Assembly: GCF_035975855.1 (NCBI RefSeq)
Contig: NZ_CP109055.1
Span: 3,720,001 to 3,784,000, forward strand
Direction: 5' to 3'
Length of the DNA stretch: 64,000 nt
DNA from: Streptomyces sp. NBC_01304
Lineage (GTDB): Bacteria > Actinomycetota > Actinomycetes > Streptomycetales > Streptomycetaceae
The position numbers were made by a program, and so were the translations under genes. This document shows positions 43,379 to 50,924 of this stretch, one piece after another. Position 1 is the stretch's first letter. Each line of letters starts with the position of its first letter. The notes beneath the pieces are model-generated. The model was given only the letters and a program-made list of their open reading frames with translations. It was not told where the DNA came from and did not search any database.

Positions 43379-44593
43379 TCAGCGGACGCGGCTGAGGAAG
43401 ACGTCGGCCACGCCGTTGGTGTCGTCGGGGACGAGGCCGGCCTCCTGCGAGTGGAAGACGACGGTGCGGCCGTCGCCCGCGAGCGCCGCGGGTCCGTTGT
43501 CGGCGTAGGCCGGGCTGCCGTCCGGTGCGGTGCTCGCGATGCGCACCTCGCCCGTCTCCAGGTCCTGGACCTGGACGGACCAGACCGAGCCGCCGGGACT
43601 GTCCGGGTCCGCGACGGCCCCGCGGTAGACGGCGTGCCGGCCGTCGGCGCTCATCCAGGCGGCGCCGGACCCGCCCTGCGACCCCGAGACGGGAATCGAC
43701 CGGGTGGTGCCCTCGCCCACGTCACGGACGTAGGCGTTCAAGCTCTTGCCGTCCCAGGTGACCGGCAGCGGGCCGCCGTAGACCGAGAACATCACGCGCT
43801 CGCCGTCGGCGGTCAGGGACGGGTCGGCGACGACCCGGTCCGGTGTGGAGCCGTCGGTCGACACGTCGACCACCTGGCGCCCGCCGGTCGGCCGGTCGAG
43901 GAGGAACACGTGGCCGACCATGGGCCCCTTGGGGATCTGCCTCGTGTAGGTGTAGGCGACGCGCGCGCCGTCGTCACTGACCACGGGATCGCCCGCGTAG
44001 TACGTCTCCGCCGCGGTGTTGGCCTGGCTCACCAGCTCGGTCGTCCCGGCTTCGAGGTCGCGCAGATACACCCGCGAGCCCTCGGCCGCGGGTACCCCGG
44101 TGGGCCGGCGCACCGCGAAGACCGCGTGCCTGCCGTTGCCGCTGAGCGACACCTGGAAGGCCGTGCCGCCCTCGAATCCGTCGCCGAGGCCGGTGTCCAC
44201 CTGCTCCGTCTCTCCCGTGCGCAGATCCCGTACGAAGACGTGGCTGCCCGAGACGTACGCGAGCCGCCTGCCCGAAGCGCTGAACGAGGCGCCGGGCAGC
44301 GCGCCCTGCTCCAGCTCGATGCGCTGCAGGGTGCCCGCGCGCAGATCGCGCACGAAGAGGTCCCTGCTGCCGTTGGTGTCACCGGGCACGAGATTGGCGG
44401 CCGTCGAACTGAAGGCCACGAAGCGGCCGTTGCGGCTGATCGACGGCTCGTACGAGTCCCCGTCCGCCTGGTTGCCGTCCACCGCCGCACTAAGCCGCTG
44501 CACACCCTGCGGCCCGGGTTGCGCGGAAGCCGTAGGTACTGCCATCGCGAGGGCCGCCGTCACGGCCACCCCCGTCGCCGCGCGCGCGAACAT
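43379..44593 (-). CDS. Secreted TolB-like beta-propeller protein, copy B
   Basis: The product has about 404 residues with a signal peptide (MFARAATGVAVTAALAMAVPTASA). PD40 blades read ISRNGRFVAFSSTAANLVPGDTN...DLFVRDLRAG and variants. I chose the ATG at 44593 over that at 44599 because GGGGGAG then has 8-bp spacing. Tandem arrangement and shared blade motifs point to duplication with copy A. Confidence 0.83.
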   Translation of the reverse strand: MFARAATGVAVTAALAMAVPTASAQPGPQGVQRLSAAVDGNQADGDSYEPSISRNGRFVAFSSTAANLVPGDTNGSRDLFVRDLRAGTLQRIELEQGALPGASFSASGRRLAYVSGSHVFVRDLRTGETEQVDTGLGDGFEGGTAFQVSLSGNGRHAVFAVRRPTGVPAAEGSRVYLRDLEAGTTELVSQANTAAETYYAGDPVVSDDGARVAYTYTRQIPKGPMVGHVFLLDRPTGGRQVVDVSTDGSTPDRVVADPSLTADGERVMFSVYGGPLPVTWDGKSLNAYVRDVGEGTTRSIPVSGSQGGSGAAWMSADGRHAVYRGAVADPDSPGGSVWSVQVQDLETGEVRIASTAPDGSPAYADNGPAALAGDGRTVVFHSQEAGLVPDDTNGVADVFLSRVR

Positions 44594-44712
44594 CCCCATG
44601 TCTCCCCCAAGACACTCGATTCCCCGGCCCCGTACCGAGGACTCCCCTCGATCCAAGCGCACCCCCCGCGCCAGGGACAATCCGCAGCCTGCCGTACAAC
44701 CCGCGACACCCC

Positions 44713-45333
44713 TCAGGCGTCCGCGCGCCCCAGCCCTTCCTCCACGAACTCCCTTACGTGGAGCAGGATTTGCCCCCTGTCCACACCGGGAATCCCGACC
44801 GCCACATGGATCGAGAACCCGTCGAGCAGCGCCCGCAGCCGGGCCGCGAACCGCTCCGGATCGACCGCCTTGCGGAACTCGCCCCGCGAGATCCCCTCCG
44901 CGAGCAGCGCCACCAGGTCCCGGTGCCAGGCACCTTCGATCGCGGCCTGGCGGGGGCGGGCGGCGGCCTGCTCGTCCGCGTACTGGGACCGGTTCCAGAC
45001 CTCCAGCCAGAGCGTCCAGTGCGGGTCGCGGGCCGCGTCGGGGACGTACAGGTCGACATACGCGTCGAGGCGTTCGCGCGCACTGCCGGGCCCCGCGAGC
45101 AGGGCGCGGCGCTGCTCGCCGAGGCGGCCTTCGCTCCACTCCAGAGTCTGGAAGAGCAGTTCGTCCTTCGTTTTGAAGTAGTAGAGGAGATGCCCGCTGC
45201 TCATGTCGACGGCCCGCCCGAGCGCGGCCATCGTGAGCCGGTCGAGCCCGCCCTCGGCGATCATCGCCATGGCGGCGGTGAGGACTTCCTCGCGGGGCGG
45301 GGCGGTGTTGCGGCGACGCGCGGCGGGGCTCAT
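44713..45333 (-). CDS. TetR-family transcriptional regulator
   Basis: The 206-residue protein has an N-terminal TetR helix-turn-helix (EEVLTAAMAMIAEGGLDRLTMAALGRAVDMSSGHLLYYFKTKDELL) and a BetI/TetR_C-like ligand domain. GGAGG lies 7 bp before the ATG. It lies on the same strand just downstream of the agmatine deiminase gene, 99 bp away, and may control the polyamine/urease-like operon. Confidence 0.9.
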   Translation of the reverse strand: MSPAARRRNTAPPREEVLTAAMAMIAEGGLDRLTMAALGRAVDMSSGHLLYYFKTKDELLFQTLEWSEGRLGEQRRALLAGPGSARERLDAYVDLYVPDAARDPHWTLWLEVWNRSQYADEQAAARPRQAAIEGAWHRDLVALLAEGISRGEFRKAVDPERFAARLRALLDGFSIHVAVGIPGVDRGQILLHVREFVEEGLGRADA

Positions 45334-45432
45334 CGGGCGGCCTCCGCCCCGCGGTCGCCGCCGGGGGGTCGCTCGGCGCAGAGCAGTACGTTCACCCGTA
45401 CGTTCTACCTGATCGCCGAGCCCGGCCACAGG

Positions 45433-46470
45433 TCAGACCTTCGGCTGCTGCTGTGTGATGCAGTGGATGCCCCCGCCGCCCGCGAAGATCGTCCGCGCGT
45501 CCACCAGCGTCACCGTCCGCCGCGGGAACAGCCGGCGGAAGATGCCCGCCGCGAGCTCGTCGTTCGGGTCGTCGAAGCCGCACAGGACGACGCCGCCGTT
45601 GCAGAGGTAGTGGTTGATGTAGGAGTAGTCGACCCAGCCGTCCTCGTCCTGAAGGACCTTCGGTGCCGGTACCTCGACGACCTCCAGGGTCCGGCCGCGC
45701 GCGTCCGTCTGGGCGCGGAGCAGGGCGATGATCTCCCGGCTGACCTCGAAGTCGGGGTGCGCCGGGTCCTGCTGCGAGTGGGCCACGACCACGCCGGGCG
45801 CGGCGAAGGCGGCGACGATGTCGACGTGCCCGAGGGTGCCGAAGCCGTGCCCCGGGTAGTCGGCGGTCAGGCCGCGCGGCAGCCAGATCGCCTTGCTGGT
45901 GCCGAGCTGCGCGTGCACCTCGGCCTCGACCTCGGCGCGGGTCCAGCCGGGGTTGCGCTCGGGGCCGAGCTGGACCGTGTCCGTGAGCAGGACGGTGCCC
46001 TCGCCGTCGATGTGCAGGCCGCCGCCCTCGTTGACGAGCTTCGAGGGGTACGTACGCGCTCCGGCGAGATCGGAGACGTACGCCCCGATCTTGCTGTCGT
46101 GGTCCCAGCGGGCCCACTCCTGGGCGCCCCAGCCGTTGAACGTCCAGTCCACGGCGGCCAGTTGACCCTTGCCGTCGGTGAGGAAGGTGGGCCCGATGTC
46201 GCGCATCCAGGCGTCGTCGAGTTCGCGCTCGACGACCTCGATGCCGTCGCCCAGGAGCTCACGGGCGTACGCGGACTGGCCCGGCCCCGCGACCACGGTC
46301 ACCGGCTCGAAGCGGCGCACGGCGCGGGCGACCGAGGCCCAGGCGCGGCGGGCGTCCGCCAGCCACGTCTCGTCGGCGAACGTCGGGTTGGGGCTCGGCC
46401 ACGCCATCCAGGTGCGCTCGTGCGGGGCCCATTCGGCGGGCATGCGGAAGCCGTCGGCGGCTGCGGTCAT
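45433..46470 (-). CDS. aguA: Agmatine deiminase
   Basis: The 345-residue PAD-fold enzyme has FRMPAEWAPHERTWMAWP at the N-terminus, DDAWMRDIGPTF, NEGGGLHIDGEGT, GTLGHVDIVAAF, and the catalytic Cys in AGGGGIHCITQQQP. It hydrolyses agmatine to N-carbamoylputrescine and ammonia. The ATG at 46470 has GAGG 8 bp upstream. It follows the urease-like alpha-subunit gene by 43 bp and is probably co-transcribed with it. Confidence 0.93.
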   Translation of the reverse strand: MTAAADGFRMPAEWAPHERTWMAWPSPNPTFADETWLADARRAWASVARAVRRFEPVTVVAGPGQSAYARELLGDGIEVVERELDDAWMRDIGPTFLTDGKGQLAAVDWTFNGWGAQEWARWDHDSKIGAYVSDLAGARTYPSKLVNEGGGLHIDGEGTVLLTDTVQLGPERNPGWTRAEVEAEVHAQLGTSKAIWLPRGLTADYPGHGFGTLGHVDIVAAFAAPGVVVAHSQQDPAHPDFEVSREIIALLRAQTDARGRTLEVVEVPAPKVLQDEDGWVDYSYINHYLCNGGVVLCGFDDPNDELAAGIFRRLFPRRTVTLVDARTIFAGGGGIHCITQQQPKV

Positions 46471-46488
46471 GACGTGCACCTCAGAGGA

Positions 46489-46522
46489 GTAGGGATCTGG
46501 AGGAAGTAGGGATCTAAAGGAA
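46489..46522. repeat. 17-bp tandem duplication at the ureC stop
   Basis: Two 17-bp units (gtagggatctggaggaa and gtagggatctaaaggaa) lie head to tail, with a partial third. The TAG stop of the urease alpha gene is inside the second unit. Confidence 0.7.
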
Positions 46523-48202
46523 GTAGAGACGGTTGAGGGAGACGGAGTCGGCGGGGTGCGAGCGCATCGGGGCGCCGTCGAGCGTGACCAGACCGGTGCG
46601 GGCGTCCACATCGACCGCGCCCGTCCGGGAGTTGAGCAGCAGATCGCCGGGCCCGATCCCCCGCGTCCCGCGCACCCCGACGCGGCGCCGGCGCGTGGGC
46701 ATCCGGTCGCCGTCCAGGGCGGCGGCCGCCTGGGACACGAAGGCCACGGAGATCTCGGCCGGAGTCGCGCCGTGCGCCCCGAACTGCGGTCCCAGGACCA
46801 GGGGTTCACAGGTGTCGGTCGCGGCGTTGGGGTCGCCGGTGACGCCGTACGCCGGGAAGCCGGACTTGAGGACCAGTTGCGGCTTGGCCCCGAAGAACTG
46901 GGGCTTCCACAGCACGATGTCCGCGAGCTTGCCGACCTCGAGGGAGCCGATCTCGTGGGCGAGGCCGTGGGCGATCGCCGGGTTGATGGTGAGCTTGGCG
47001 AGGTAGCGGAGCACGCGCGCGTTGTCGTCGTTCGCGCCGTCCCCGTCCAGCGGCCCGAGCTCGGCCTTCATCTTGCCCGCCATCGCGAACGTACGCCGGA
47101 CCGTCTCCCCCGCCCGCCCCATCCCCTGCGCGTCGGACGAGGTGATCCCGATGGCGCCCAGGTCGTGCAGCACGTCCTCGGCGCCCATCGTCCCGGCCCG
47201 GATCCGGTCGCGCGCCATGGCGGCGTCGCCGGGCAGGTCGGTCTTCAGGTCGTGGACGGAGACGATCATCCCGTAGTGCTCGGCGACGGCGTCCCGGCCG
47301 AAGGGCAGGGTCGGATTGGTCGACGACCCGATGACGTTGCGTACGCCGGCCATCTTGAGCACGTTCGGTACGTGCCCGCCGCCGCAGCCCTCGATGTGGA
47401 AGGCGTGGATCGTCCGCCCGTCGAGCACGCTGAGGGTGTCCTCGACCGACAGGCACTCATTCAACCCGTCGCTGTGCAGGGCGACTTGGACGTCGTACTC
47501 CTCCGCCACGCGCAGCGCGGTGTCCAGGGCGCGGGTGTGCGCGCCCATGTCCTCGTGCACCTTGAAGCCGCTCGCCCCGCCCTCGGCAAGGGCCTCGACC
47601 AGGGGCGCCGGGTCGGAGGACGAACCCCTCGCCAGGAAGCCGATGTTGACCGGCCAGGCGTCGAAGGCGTTGAAGGCGTGCTTCAGCGCCCAGGGCGAGT
47701 TGACCCCGACGCCCCACACCGGGCCGAACTCCTGGCCGATGATCGTGGTCACGCCGGAGGCGAGCGAGGCCTCCATGACGCGCGGCGAGAGCAGGTGGAC
47801 GTGCGTGTCCACGGCCCCGGCGGTGGCGATCATGCCCTCGCCGGACACGATCGACGTACCCGTGCCGACCACGACATCGACGCCGTCGAGGGTGTCGGGA
47901 TTCCCGGCCCGCCCGATCGCGTGGATCCGGCCTTCCCTGATCCCGATGGACACCTTCCGGATGCCCTGCACGGCGTCGATGACGAGGACGTTGCTGATCA
48001 CGACGTCACAGGTCTCGCGCACGGCGGCGGCCTTGAGGTGCAGCCCGTCACGGGCGGTCTTGCCGAAGCCGGCGAGGAATTCGTCGCCGTACGCCTGTGA
48101 GTCGGCCTCGACGCGGACCACGAGGCCGGAGTCACCGAGGACGACGCGGTCCCCTTGCCGGGGGCCGTGGACTGAGGCGTACTCGCGGGGATCGATCGTC
48201 AT
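46514..48202 (-). CDS. ureC: Divergent urease alpha subunit
   Basis: The 562-residue amidohydrolase has nickel-site motifs [16 protein letters not shown] and [12 protein letters not shown]. The carbamylated lysine is K214 in GFKVHEDMG, and [11 protein letters not shown] holds the metal Asp. The mobile-flap Cys of classical ureases (MVCHHL) is Val (V316, in VSVHDLK), though the flap His is kept. No nickel accessory genes (ureEFGD) are nearby. It resembles the second, orphan urease set of streptomycetes. It overlaps the gamma-beta subunit gene by 4 bp. Confidence 0.9.
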   Translation of the reverse strand: MTIDPREYASVHGPRQGDRVVLGDSGLVVRVEADSQAYGDEFLAGFGKTARDGLHLKAAAVRETCDVVISNVLVIDAVQGIRKVSIGIREGRIHAIGRAGNPDTLDGVDVVVGTGTSIVSGEGMIATAGAVDTHVHLLSPRVMEASLASGVTTIIGQEFGPVWGVGVNSPWALKHAFNAFDAWPVNIGFLARGSSSDPAPLVEALAEGGASGFKVHEDMGAHTRALDTALRVAEEYDVQVALHSDGLNECLSVEDTLSVLDGRTIHAFHIEGCGGGHVPNVLKMAGVRNVIGSSTNPTLPFGRDAVAEHYGMIVSVHDLKTDLPGDAAMARDRIRAGTMGAEDVLHDLGAIGITSSDAQGMGRAGETVRRTFAMAGKMKAELGPLDGDGANDDNARVLRYLAKLTINPAIAHGLAHEIGSLEVGKLADIVLWKPQFFGAKPQLVLKSGFPAYGVTGDPNAATDTCEPLVLGPQFGAHGATPAEISVAFVSQAAAALDGDRMPTRRRRVGVRGTRGIGPGDLLLNSRTGAVDVDARTGLVTLDGAPMRSHPADSVSLNRLYFL

Positions 48203-48885
48203 CGTGCCTCAGCTCCCAGATAACCGCAGGCCACAGCCCTGCGCAGCGCCTCTTCCCGCGCGCCCGGCGCGTCCAGCTCCCCGTCCACGAGCCCCGCGAA
48301 CCCGATCGCGACCCGTTCGCCGCCGATCGGCACCAGGCCGACCTCGGCCTCCCCGCCCGGATCGAAGCGCACCGACGACCCGGCGGGCACCGCGAGCCGC
48401 ATGCCGTACGCGGCCGAACGGTCGAAGTCGAGGCGGGGGTTGGCCTCGAAGAAGTGGAAGTGCGAGGTCACGCTGACGGGCACGGTCGCGGTGTTGCGTA
48501 CGCGGATACGCACCCTCGGCGCGGGCTCCGCGTGGGCGGGGCCGGGCAGCACCGCACCGGGGGCGGCATCCCCCAGCGAGCCCCCGCTCAGGGGCGCGGA
48601 GACGACGGCCAGCCGGGACCCGTCGTCGAAGACGGCCTCGACATGCACCTCGGTCACCACGTCGGCGACGCCCGGCAGGACGTCGTCCGGGCCCAGGACG
48701 GCGCGGGCCCGCTCGATCGCCTCGGCGAGCCGCAGCCCGTCCCGGGCCGCCTCGCACACCGTGTCGGCGATCAGCGCGGTGGCCTCGGGGACGTTGAGCC
48801 GCAGGCCGCGGGCGCGGCGGGCGCGGGCCAGCTCGGCGGCGCCGAAGAGCAGCAGCCGGTCGCGTTCGGTCGGGGTGAGTCGCAC
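48199..48885 (-). CDS. ureAB: Fused urease gamma-beta subunit
   Basis: The 228-residue protein has N-terminal UreA ([35 protein letters not shown], about 1-100) joined to UreB (about 125-220, with [18 protein letters not shown] and FDPG). Fusion of these subunits is common in actinobacteria. It lies 5' of ureC with an ATGA overlap and diverges from an NCS1 permease. Confidence 0.93.
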   Translation of the reverse strand: MRLTPTERDRLLLFGAAELARARRARGLRLNVPEATALIADTVCEAARDGLRLAEAIERARAVLGPDDVLPGVADVVTEVHVEAVFDDGSRLAVVSAPLSGGSLGDAAPGAVLPGPAHAEPAPRVRIRVRNTATVPVSVTSHFHFFEANPRLDFDRSAAYGMRLAVPAGSSVRFDPGGEAEVGLVPIGGERVAIGFAGLVDGELDAPGAREEALRRAVACGYLGAEAR

Positions 48886-49003
48886 GGCACTCCCTCAGTC
48901 CGGGCCTGGCGAAAGATTTAGAGCTTCACTCTAACTGAGTCGGCGTAGAAGATTAATAAGCCAGAAACATTGACCTGTCAGCTTGAAATCCGTCACATTG
49001 AGC

Positions 49004-49029
49004 GTCACTCAAATCTGTCACTCAAATCT
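49004..49029. promoter_or_regulatory. 13-bp tandem direct repeat before the permease gene
   Basis: Two exact copies of gtcactcaaatct lie head to tail, 28-53 bp upstream of the permease ATG. A related half (gtcacattgagc) lies at 48992. They sit in an unusually AT-rich divergent promoter region between the urease-like operon and the permease gene. Confidence 0.5.
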
Positions 49030-49056
49030 ATGCGTGATCCGACAGGGGGCCCACCC

Positions 49057-50502
49057 ATGCCGATAGACATGCCGATAGAACAGCGCGGAGTCGACACCAT
49101 CCCGGACGAGGAACGCACCAGCGGCCCTCGCGACCTCATCTCGATCCTGCTCGGCTCCAACCTCTGCCTCGGCGTGATCGTCTTCGGCTGGCTGCCGCCG
49201 TCCTTCGGGCTCGGCTGGTGGGCCTCGGTGACCTCGATCCTGGCGGGCACGGCGGTCGGCGTCGCGGTCACCGCGCCGCTCGCGCTGGTCTCGCTGCGCA
49301 CGGCGACCAATCTGTCCACGTCGAGCGGTGCGGCCTTCGGTGTGCGAGGGCGCCTCATCGGCTCGGTCGTGGGCCTGCTCCTGTCCCTCGGCTACACCGC
49401 GCTGACGCTGTGGATCGGCGGCGACGTCATGATCGGCACGCTGGCCCGGCTCACCGACCTGCCGGACAACGGCCTCACGCACGGCCTCGTGTACGCGCTC
49501 CTCGCCGGCGCCACGGTGGTCGGCGCGGTCTTCGGCTACCAGCTGCTGCTGCGCCTGTCGAAGGTGCTCGCGATCGGCATGACGGTCCTGCTCGGGATCG
49601 GGCTCATCGCGTACGCCGGTGACTTCACGACCGCCGCACCGACGGACACGCCTTTGTTGCTGGGATCGTTCTGGCCGACCTGGCTGCTCGCGGCGGTGGC
49701 GGCGGGGCTGAGCGGGCCGGTCGCGTTCATCACGCTGCTCGGGGACTACACGCGCTACGTGTCACCGCTGCGGCACTCCTCTCGGAGCGTGCTGCGGGCC
49801 ACGTGCGTGGGGCTCGCGGTGGGGCTGTTGTTGCCCCAACTCTTCGGTACGTTCACGGCGTTGGCGGCACGGGCGGGGCTCGACTACGCCGGGCCGCTGG
49901 TCTCGGCCGCACCCGGCTGGTACCTCGTCCCGCTGCTGCTCGCGGCCTGCGCCGGTTCCGTGGGCAACGCCGGGCTGATGCTGTACTCGATGGGCCTCGA
50001 CCTGGACGCGATCGTGCCGCGGGCCTCGCGGGTGCGGGCCACGGTCCTGGTGGCGGTCGTGGCCACGGCGTTCGTCTTCGCGGGGCACTTCGCGTGGGAC
50101 GCACAGTCGGCGATGACGTCGTTCGTGCTGTTGCTGACGGCGATCGGCACGCCGTGGGCCGTGATCACGCTGACCACTCATGTGCGGGCGGGCGGACTGT
50201 ACGACGCGGATGCGCTGCAGGTGTTCAACAGGCGCTCCCGGGGCGGCATTTACTGGTACCGGGCCGGCTGGGAGCCGCGGGCCACGGCGGCCTGGGCGGT
50301 GGGCGCGGCGGTCGGGCTCGCGGCGGTCTCCACTCCCCTGTACGAGGGTCCGCTGCTCGCCCTGACGGGCGGGGTCGACTGCAGCTTCGTCCTGTCCGGG
50401 GTGGTCGGCGGGCTGGTCCATGCGGCCCTGATCCTGCGCACTCCTCAGGCGGTCCCCTCGGCGTCCTCGACCAACCGCCAGGCGCGGGCGACGGTGTCGT
50501 AG
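49057..50502 (+). CDS. NCS1-family nucleobase/cytosine permease
   Basis: The 481-residue protein has about 12 TM segments. NCS1 motifs include DLISILLGSNLCLGVIVFGWLPP, GAAFGVRGRLIGSVVGL and PVAFITLLGDYTRYV. Substrates of the family include cytosine, purines, allantoin and hydantoins. Its divergence from a urease-like operon suggests uptake of a nitrogen compound used by that operon. An ATG at 49030 is the alternative start; AGGGGG precedes 49057. The 3' end overlaps the convergent gene at 50445 by 58 bp. Confidence 0.9.
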   Translation: MPIDMPIEQRGVDTIPDEERTSGPRDLISILLGSNLCLGVIVFGWLPPSFGLGWWASVTSILAGTAVGVAVTAPLALVSLRTATNLSTSSGAAFGVRGRLIGSVVGLLLSLGYTALTLWIGGDVMIGTLARLTDLPDNGLTHGLVYALLAGATVVGAVFGYQLLLRLSKVLAIGMTVLLGIGLIAYAGDFTTAAPTDTPLLLGSFWPTWLLAAVAAGLSGPVAFITLLGDYTRYVSPLRHSSRSVLRATCVGLAVGLLLPQLFGTFTALAARAGLDYAGPLVSAAPGWYLVPLLLAACAGSVGNAGLMLYSMGLDLDAIVPRASRVRATVLVAVVATAFVFAGHFAWDAQSAMTSFVLLLTAIGTPWAVITLTTHVRAGGLYDADALQVFNRRSRGGIYWYRAGWEPRATAAWAVGAAVGLAAVSTPLYEGPLLALTGGVDCSFVLSGVVGGLVHAALILRTPQAVPSASSTNRQARATVS

Positions 50503-50924
50503 CGGATCGTGCCGCGCACCAACGCGAGGTCGATCTCCCGGAGTTGGCGGTACGCCGCCTCGTCGAGGTCCGGGGTGAGGAGGACGCGGACCCCGGTGTC
50601 CCTGTCCTCGATGACGACCGGGCGCGGGGTGGGAGCAGGGGGCGTACGCCGGACCGCGTCGCGCAGCTTTCGGTACGCGTCGTCGGCGAGCTTGCTGCCG
50701 AGGCCGCCGAGGAACGCTTGCAGCGGCAGGGTGGCGAGGATCAGCCACTCCAGTTGCTCGGGACCGCGGCGGACGGGGACGGCCTTGACGCGCGTGGTGA
50801 GGCCGAGGCCGCTGAGGGCCCCGACCAAGGGGACCTCCGTGCCGGAGGTGTCCTTCTCGTCGACGAACACGTCGGCGTGGGGCGGGAGTTCTTCGGTCAT
50901 GGCTGCGGACCCGTCTTCCGTCAT
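50445..50924 (-). CDS. Small partner protein of the CHAT-WD40 gene
   Basis: The 159-residue protein starts in an ATGA overlap with the CHAT gene stop. A polar N-terminus (DVFVDEKDTSGTEVPLVGALSG) leads into a strand and a hydrophobic helix (LEWLILATLPLQAFLGGLGSKLADDAYRKL). A Pro-rich linker and a small alpha/beta end follow. The layout recalls small 'constant component' partners encoded beside STAND/CHAT/trypsin conflict effectors, but I cannot assign a family. The 3' end overlaps the permease gene tail by 58 bp. Confidence 0.75.
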   Translation of the reverse strand: MTEDGSAAMTEELPPHADVFVDEKDTSGTEVPLVGALSGLGLTTRVKAVPVRRGPEQLEWLILATLPLQAFLGGLGSKLADDAYRKLRDAVRRTPPAPTPRPVVIEDRDTGVRVLLTPDLDEAAYRQLREIDLALVRGTIRYDTVARAWRLVEDAEGTA

